From NCBI RefSeq assembly GCF_901709675.1, contig NC_051107.1, positions 5,892,001 to 5,956,000 on the forward strand: 64,000 nt of DNA, read 5' to 3'. Positions 58,372 to 64,000 of this stretch are shown here, piece after piece. The stretch is from Syngnathus acus. Its lineage: Eukaryota; Chordata; Actinopteri; Syngnathiformes; Syngnathidae. How positions within the stretch are numbered: the stretch's first letter is position 1; each line of letters opens with the position of its first letter. The position numbers were made by a program, and so were the translations under genes. The notes beneath the pieces are model-generated. The model ran no database searches, was not told the DNA's origin, and saw only the letters and a program-made list of their open reading frames with translations.

Positions 58372-60326
58372 ATGCTGTCCTACATCATTGGGGTGAGTAC
58401 ACTTTAAATAAACAACAAAGTGTTTGTCTGTTTTGGGCTTCGCTGTCTTGCTAGCGTTGAGAGTGTAAATAGTGTTTGGGCAAGATGCCCGGACTCGCCC
58501 TCCGGAAAATGTGACTCACTTGACACAGTCGTGGAGCCCGCTTCAGCTGCTAAATGAGCCCGTTAAGCCGAGACAACGCCCCGCTCAGCTCCCTAGCTCA
58601 GACAGTCGGCCAATGCTAATGTCATTGCTAATGCTAAGTCCAATGCTGGTTCGTGTCAGGTTATTCGGAGCGGCTTTGATGGCCTGGTCAACCTGCTCTT
58701 CAGGCTTCTGTTCCGTCGGAGGAGGCCCGCCATTACCCTGGAGGACCCCAGCGTTAAGTATGCGCTGCGGCTTATTGATAAGCAGGTGAGGCGTTCACCG
58801 GCACACCCTCTTCCACGAGGGAGGTGTGTCAGTCAAAGTTTTGGTGACTTGATGTTGAGGATATTTTCAACATATGATTTAAAGCTTGATGTTTTTGTCA
58901 CCTGCCATTGTGTCTTTGCATTCGGATCCAGATCGTGAGTCACGACACACGGAAGTTCCGCTTCGCTCTGCCGTCCGGCGAACACATCCTGGGTCTCCCT
59001 GTGGGTCAGTATGACATCAGCAGGTTCTGAATCCTCTTTTTAAACTCATCATTCCAAACGTGGCAATGTCATCTCCAGGACAGCACATCTATTTGTCGGC
59101 CAAAATCGACGGCAAGCTGGTGGTTCGCCCGTACACGCCCACGTCCAGCGATGACGACAAAGGTTATGTGGACCTGGTCATCAAGGTGATGACGCAGATT
59201 TGAATTTGTCTCGGTTCCTCATTATCGGATTCTTGATGTCATTGTCCGTCTTGTGCAGGTTTACTTCAAAAACGTCCATCCCAAATTCCCAGAAGGTGGC
59301 AAGATGAGTCAGTACCTGGAGAGTCTGCGCATCGACGACACCATCGACTTCAGAGGACCCAGCGGGCTTCTCGTCTACAAGGGCAAAGGTGACGGACCCA
59401 GCACCACCTTAGCACGTCCAGCGCATGATGAAGCACATGATGTTTTTGAAATCGTATATATTGACAAGAAGCTGAGACCAAGCGTGTCCCAAGTTCAATA
59501 CCTTGGCGCCCTCTTGTGGCCATTCTGATATTGGCTATATTTTGGACTTCAATTCTCAGTTGCAAAAAGTGCTACTGAACATTTCTAACGGTGACATGGA
59601 CTTTTCAATACGATAATGAAAATGTTGACATTAATGCTAATAATGACAATGGCACATTTTCCTGTGCAGGTGTTTTTGCCATTCAGGATGACAAAAAGGC
59701 TCCCGCCGTGACCAAGACAGCCAAACATGTGGGCATGATTGCGGGCGGGACGGGTAAATGTCCAACTTTGATCACAAGTTGACCACGTCGGAGGCATCCC
59801 GTGGTGATCTTTGAATCTTGCGGATATGTCAGGAATCACGCCCATGCTGCAGCTCATCACGGCCATCATGAAGGACCCGCAGGACCGGACGGTGTGCCAC
59901 CTGCTCTTCGCCAACCAGGTCGGTCGCCCCCACCCCACCACCTCGCTCGCTGCCGCCCCTCATCTTCATCTTTGCCTTCCGCCAGACGGAGAAGGATATC
60001 CTGCTGAGGCCCGAGTTGGAGGAGATTCAAGTCAACAACCCCGAGCGCTTCAAGCTGTGGTTCACCGTGGACAGAGCGCCAGCCAGTACGTTCGCCTTCA
60101 CACGCACATACGCACAGCCGTGACGTGATCTCATCTTTCTGTGCGCACGTCAGACTGGGAGTTCAGCGAGGGCTTCATCAGCGAGGCCATGGTGCAGGAC
60201 CACCTTCCCCCGCCCTCGGCAGACACCCTGGTGCTAATGTGCGGCCCGCCGCCCATGATCCAGTTTGCCTGCAACCCCAATTTGGACAAGGTGGGCCATG
60301 CCGCTGAGCACAGGTTCACCTTCTAG
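58372..60326 (+). CDS. cyb5r3: NADH-cytochrome b5 reductase, type 3-like
   Basis: FAD enzyme passing electrons from NADH to cytochrome b5 on ER and outer mitochondrial membranes. Coding exons are 58372-58392, 58660-58785, 58932-59004, 59079-59185, 59259-59388, 59670-59753, 59833-59918, 59986-60085 and 60154-60326, together 900 bases for 299 residues (human 301). A short N-terminal hydrophobic segment with a Leu/Phe-rich stretch precedes [12 protein letters not shown]. The FAD site [13 protein letters not shown] starts at Arg90 and GGKMSQ lies at 122-127. The nucleotide site is [12 protein letters not shown] at 174 onward, and CGPPPM with Cys272 is the NADH-site cysteine (human Cys273). The [20 protein letters not shown] and [13 protein letters not shown] blocks favour CYB5R3 over CYB5R1 or CYB5R2. 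The first coding exon has only seven codons and lacks the N-myristoylation glycine of the mammalian protein. No clear poly(A) signal was found downstream. Confidence 0.92.
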
Positions 60327-60740
60327 ACGCTCAGGTGTGACCCGGCCATCTTGTCCGTGCTACATGTTGTTGTATTTATATCATGTCACGCAGCTTGAGC
60401 GCTCACCCCAATAATGGTGCCTTAGGTATTTTTGGTATTATGCAGACTGATGATGTGTTATGCTGCTTGTCATGTCATCTTCCACTTTTCTGCCACTTGG
60501 ATGTTCTCTTCATAATCAATACTTCAACCAACGTGTTGATTGATCAGGCACTTTAACGGAGGCCCCGAAAAGATAAGACATGATGACAAGTTTTGTCCAT
60601 TTGTTTATTGCAAAAAAAGTGGAAATGTAGGCAGATCATGTTTGATAAAAAAACGTCTTGTCACAGAAGAACTTTTGCTGCCAGCATCTTCTTTCCTACT
60701 CTGTATATGCCACTTGTTTGCGTGCGTGGTCACGTGATGT
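60327..60740 (+). other. cyb5r3: cyb5r3 3'UTR and downstream gap
   Basis: Non-coding sequence without a canonical AATAAA. It contains GTGCCTTA (60417-60424), an 8-mer match to the miR-124 seed. Confidence 0.4.
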
Positions 60741-60759
60741 ACCGGCTCGTCGTTCCGGA

Positions 60760-60840
60760 AATGACGTCAAACACCGGTCGGGGCGGAAAAAAAAGACCCG
60801 TATGACGTAGGACTTGCTGCATACGTCATTTGGATTTTCA
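60760..60840 (+). promoter_or_regulatory. CRE-rich candidate promoter of an unidentified downstream gene
   Basis: A palindromic CRE TGACGTCA (60762-60769), a CRE variant TGACGTAG (60802-60809), a reversed half-site TACGTCA (60832-60838) and a GC box GGGGCGG (60780-60786) lie within 80 bases. A donor at 61275/61276 follows. The direction is assumed from that donor. Confidence 0.45.
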
Positions 60841-61099
60841 ATGGCTCGCACACCTCGGCAAAAGATCGTCTAAAACTTCGACAATGAGTTTTTACGCGGA
60901 GCCGTTTGAAAGTCATAGCATTAGGTCACTTTTGACGTAGAGTTTTGGCGTGCTTACAACCGGCAAACAAAAGCTAAAAAGTTTAGCAACTAACGCGTTC
61001 GACGGCCTTAATTTTCACCCAAACTCATTTATTTGACGTACGTGCTGATAAAATGTATTTAGAACTGCAAAGCAGGCAGCGCGTGTAAATATTACTGTG

Positions 61100-61275
61100 A
61101 AATGATTTCGTAATTTTCGCAACAAACGTGCGTCGCTGCCCGTGTCACTCGAGCAGACAGTTGCACCACACCTCCAGAAGGTGGCAGCAGCTCTCCGAAG
61201 GCGTCACAGAGAGGATACCCGGCCGTCAACGTCACGCCCCCGCCGCCACCGCCACCGCCCACACTCGTGGTGCAA
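61100..61275 (+). other. Possible first exon of the unidentified gene
   Basis: CpG-rich sequence ends in a consensus donor CAA|GTAAGTAC. The 5' limit is unknown and no ATG was supported, so it may be untranslated. Just before the donor it has a run of proline-type codons (CCGCCACCGCCACCGCCC). Confidence 0.3.
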
Positions 61276-63938
61276 GTAAGTACTTTGTCATTTTCTCCGT
61301 TTGGTGCGAGTGGGTGGCTGGTTTGTCGTCTGAGGTTTGTCGCAATACTGCGCGCGGGGCGGGGCGGACCCGGAGCAGACGCTCCCTGGTGGGATGTACG
61401 CGACGGTCCGTGCTGTCTTTTGGTCCAGACACGCAACCAAATGCCCTGTGGTCGTGCATTCCAAAACTCCTCCAGAGCTTCCGACAGACAGCCTGGACCA
61501 AAATATCTGATCGTGCCGTGCCGTCACAACATCACACGGAAGAGATTATGTTTACAATGTCACAACATGCTCACAGTTGCGTCTTGGCTTCAGAACCCTT
61601 CAGTTCAATCAATCAATCCAATGTATCAAATAAATGTAAAATACCTGCTGCAAAATGTTTATTTAATGCATTTGTAGCAGTTTGAAATATGTCCGAGCAA
61701 AAAAGATGGCCTTGGCAGCGGCAAGGTCATCAGCGGCGTCCGTTTGAGTTTGTTGCTTGGAAGTGGTCAGGATGCTGGTGCCCCGTCCCACCCCCTTCCT
61801 CGGACCACTTACATGTGAATGCCATCATTATGTTGTGTGGCGGCGAAGGGGGCGCTCGCCTTCCAGGGCTTCTGCCCTTGTATGGTCGTTCCGCTGTTGT
61901 TATTTACATCCGCCGCTTTACGTGGTCATCGTCTGTCTGTGGAAAGTATTTTGAGTTTCTTCCTTTGGTCCTTTACGAGCGGCACGCAGCTGCCCGCGCC
62001 GATCCTTGACTGTCCCGGAGATCCGGCGCGCCTTAGACGGCCGCCACCCCCGGCTTGACCTTCGATAGTCCCGTTTGAGTCGGTGGCGACCGCGCCGGTG
62101 CTGGCGCTGAGACTGGGCAGACGCATCTGTCAATCAGTGGCTTCCGGAGTTTGTTTTCCGAGGTCTGGTCTTTCCCGCCAGGCTGATTGCTTGGACTCGT
62201 GCGAGCACACATTTGGGATGAAAAGTGGTTGAAAACGAAAAAAAAAAGTCTGCGTGGCATTAGTTGACTAGAGTGGAGTTGAATTTTTAGTCAGGGGCAG
62301 CGTTTCGAGCTGACAAGATCCGGTCGCCCCCCCTGAATGGCCAAGCGTTATCGATGGTCAGCGAAGGGATAGTTTTGTGCCGAACGTGCGTGGCCAGTGC
62401 TGCATTGCAGTCCAAAAAGACCTTCAGGTGTGTGCCGGGGTGTCTCGATGCCTCGGGCTTACCAGATGGGGGCAGTGGAGGGGTCCGGCGCATGTTTGTG
62501 GCTCTCCAAAGCGGGCCATGTGCCCAAACTTTTGATTAACTCTCGGTCGGGTCGGTTGCGGAGGCCGTGACAGAAATAAACGGTTTGCTCTTTGTTGTGC
62601 TGGCTGAGTGACAGGTCATCTCTTTGGCCTCCCTCGGCGTCTCTCCATTCCCCCTTGGCCTTGATCCGCCGCCGATGGGCCGCGTTCTCTTCATCCTATG
62701 GGGTGAGAATGCCACGAGCGGCGGGGCAAACACGCCAGCCGGATTCCTCGCATTCTCCCGAGCTGGCTTGGTGTCGGGTTCTGAATTGGCTGATGGCTCA
62801 GCACCTGACACCTTGTGTGATCTGTGCCGCTTCCCACCGCTGTCCCGCAAATCATGGACTTTAGCCTCTGAGCATTAGGCGGTCCACTTAGGTCTGGTCC
62901 AGTTTGACTAGCGCATGAGCGAGAGAGAGAGAAAATGCTTTGTCAGCATTTCGTGGCGCTGCTACTAAATGTTGAACAGAGTTGAGGAAGTCTATTAGGA
63001 CAAAAGTAGTGCCCTTGCGCCATAGTGTACCGTCTTGTTGCCAATGAACCATGTCAAGGTTAGCTGCGGAGTTTCACTTCAATCAAAGGAGTGCTTTGGC
63101 GCCTTCTTTGGAATCACAGCTGTGTCCCTTCCTTAAACGGCGTGCTTAGGGTGATCTGGCGATGACGTCAGTTTAAGAGTCATCAAGGTAGTCGTAGTGG
63201 TGCTGGTGTTGCATTCAAGGACACCAAAGTGCTGCATCATAGGCAGGCAGCAAAAGTCACCTCCACCTTGCTGAGTCAGCCGCTGCTTCCTCATTTGGCA
63301 AGGATGGATGTGTCCTTGCGCCGCTATCGTTACCGGGAAAGACCCGCAACCTCGGTCTACGCATCTTTAAAAAAGACAATCTCCTGTGGCGAGTTTATTT
63401 ATTTATTTATTTATTTATAAGTGGCAGAGCAGTTTTGTTTCCCCAGCTGCTGAATTAAACATCAGCTGACTCAGCAGGAACTCCAAGCCAGGCTGCATTT
63501 GAAATTCCTGTCGTGTCCAATTATTTATTTGGGATTGATTGATCGATCACCGCATTGCTGCAAAGCGGGTGTTAAAAAAAAAGTCATCCTGTACATTTAA
63601 TAAAAGAAGACAAATGTAACAGCAATTAAATGGAGCAAATTGTTATTGGCCAAAGTCATTGACAAAATGGTGTCGTGCCCGCCGTTTTAATTGTGATTGT
63701 CTGTCTGTCCGTGTCAATGCTCGTGATGTCATTGCAGCTGCTGCGCTGAGATCTCCTGTCAAAGCCCGACTTAATCAGGCGCTCATTGCACGGGCTCCAC
63801 TTACTTGCACGTCCACAATGCGCTTTGATTGGCTGCGCAAAATGGAGGCGAGAATTGCTAGCGACACAGCTGACCCCGTCTGTCCGTCAAAGTGCTTCAC
63901 TTAATCGTGACCCGTCTCCATTTTTGCGTGTCTTTCAG
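61276..63938 (+). other. Presumed intron or intergenic sequence
   Basis: No exon that I can support on either strand. It contains a (TTTA)n microsatellite at 63394-63419 and several CpG-rich patches. Confidence 0.4.
63394..63419 (+). repeat. (TTTA)n microsatellite
   Basis: Six tandem TTTA units. Confidence 0.9.
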
Positions 63939-64000
63939 ATGACAACGCGCAGCTCGGCAGCCGCATCGACCAGGCGCTCCAAAAAAGCGTCCACTCGGCT
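63939..64000 (+). CDS. Partial exon of an unidentified gene, cut by the window end
   Basis: A strong acceptor (TTGCGTGTCTTTCAG) opens 62 bases that stay open in two frames. One frame begins exactly with ATG and reads MTTRSSAAASTRRSKKASTR, a basic Ser/Thr-rich start. The other reads DNAQLGSRIDQALQKSVHSA, an amphipathic-looking stretch. The third frame stops at once. I recognise neither protein. The second frame would need phase 1 from an upstream exon. Confidence 0.45.
   Translation, partial: MTTRSSAAASTRRSKKASTR

Noticed and set aside
61128-61685. Plus-strand open frame of 185 codons
   Set aside because: It starts at GTG and reads through a consensus donor at 61275/61276. No domain was seen.

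Overview
The window is vertebrate nuclear DNA, almost certainly from a ray-finned (teleost) fish. Every coding exon is bounded by GT-AG (once GC-AG) splice sites. Many introns are only 59 to 110 bases, as in compact fish genomes. The proteins are close to human proteins over their full length but carry fish-type differences, and simple repeats are frequent. I did not identify the species.

All four recognised genes are on the + strand. Bases 1-5845 hold the 3' two thirds of ppp1r12a (myosin phosphatase targeting subunit MYPT1), which enters the window mid-gene, followed by its 3'UTR to about 7180. From about 7950 to 17670 lies pawr (Par-4), with a non-coding first exon, a 6.5 kb second intron and six coding exons. 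Bases 17.7-47.8 kb contain no recognisable coding gene. This is the upstream region and long 5' leader of syt1. It holds splice-bounded candidate 5'UTR exons (21215-21318, 30125-30180, 37693-37835) and a full-consensus RE1/REST silencer at 38499-38515. syt1 (synaptotagmin-1) is coded at 47854-54865 in eight exons, with a long 3'UTR to about 57600. cyb5r3 (NADH-cytochrome b5 reductase) is coded at 58372-60326 in nine exons. From 60.7 kb there is a CRE-rich candidate promoter, a possible first exon ending at 61275, and a partial exon at 63939-64000 of a gene I could not identify.

The block ppp1r12a-pawr-syt1 matches the human 12q21 order. cyb5r3 is on 22q13 in human, so its position next to syt1 is a difference worth checking. 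MYPT1 and Par-4 are known to bind each other through C-terminal leucine zippers and both are tied to ROCK/ZIPK signalling. syt1 is the calcium sensor for neurotransmitter release.

The most interesting observation is that the adjacent genes ppp1r12a and pawr share the same exon plan. Each has an exon ending in phase 0 shortly after the block REKRRSTGV, a 105-base phase 0-0 coiled-coil exon, and a final 87-base exon coding 28 residues that align without gaps. ppp1r12a also carries a second zipper-coding terminal exon (4657-4794) just upstream of its usual one. This suggests that the zipper-bearing C-terminal region was copied between neighbours and then again within ppp1r12a.
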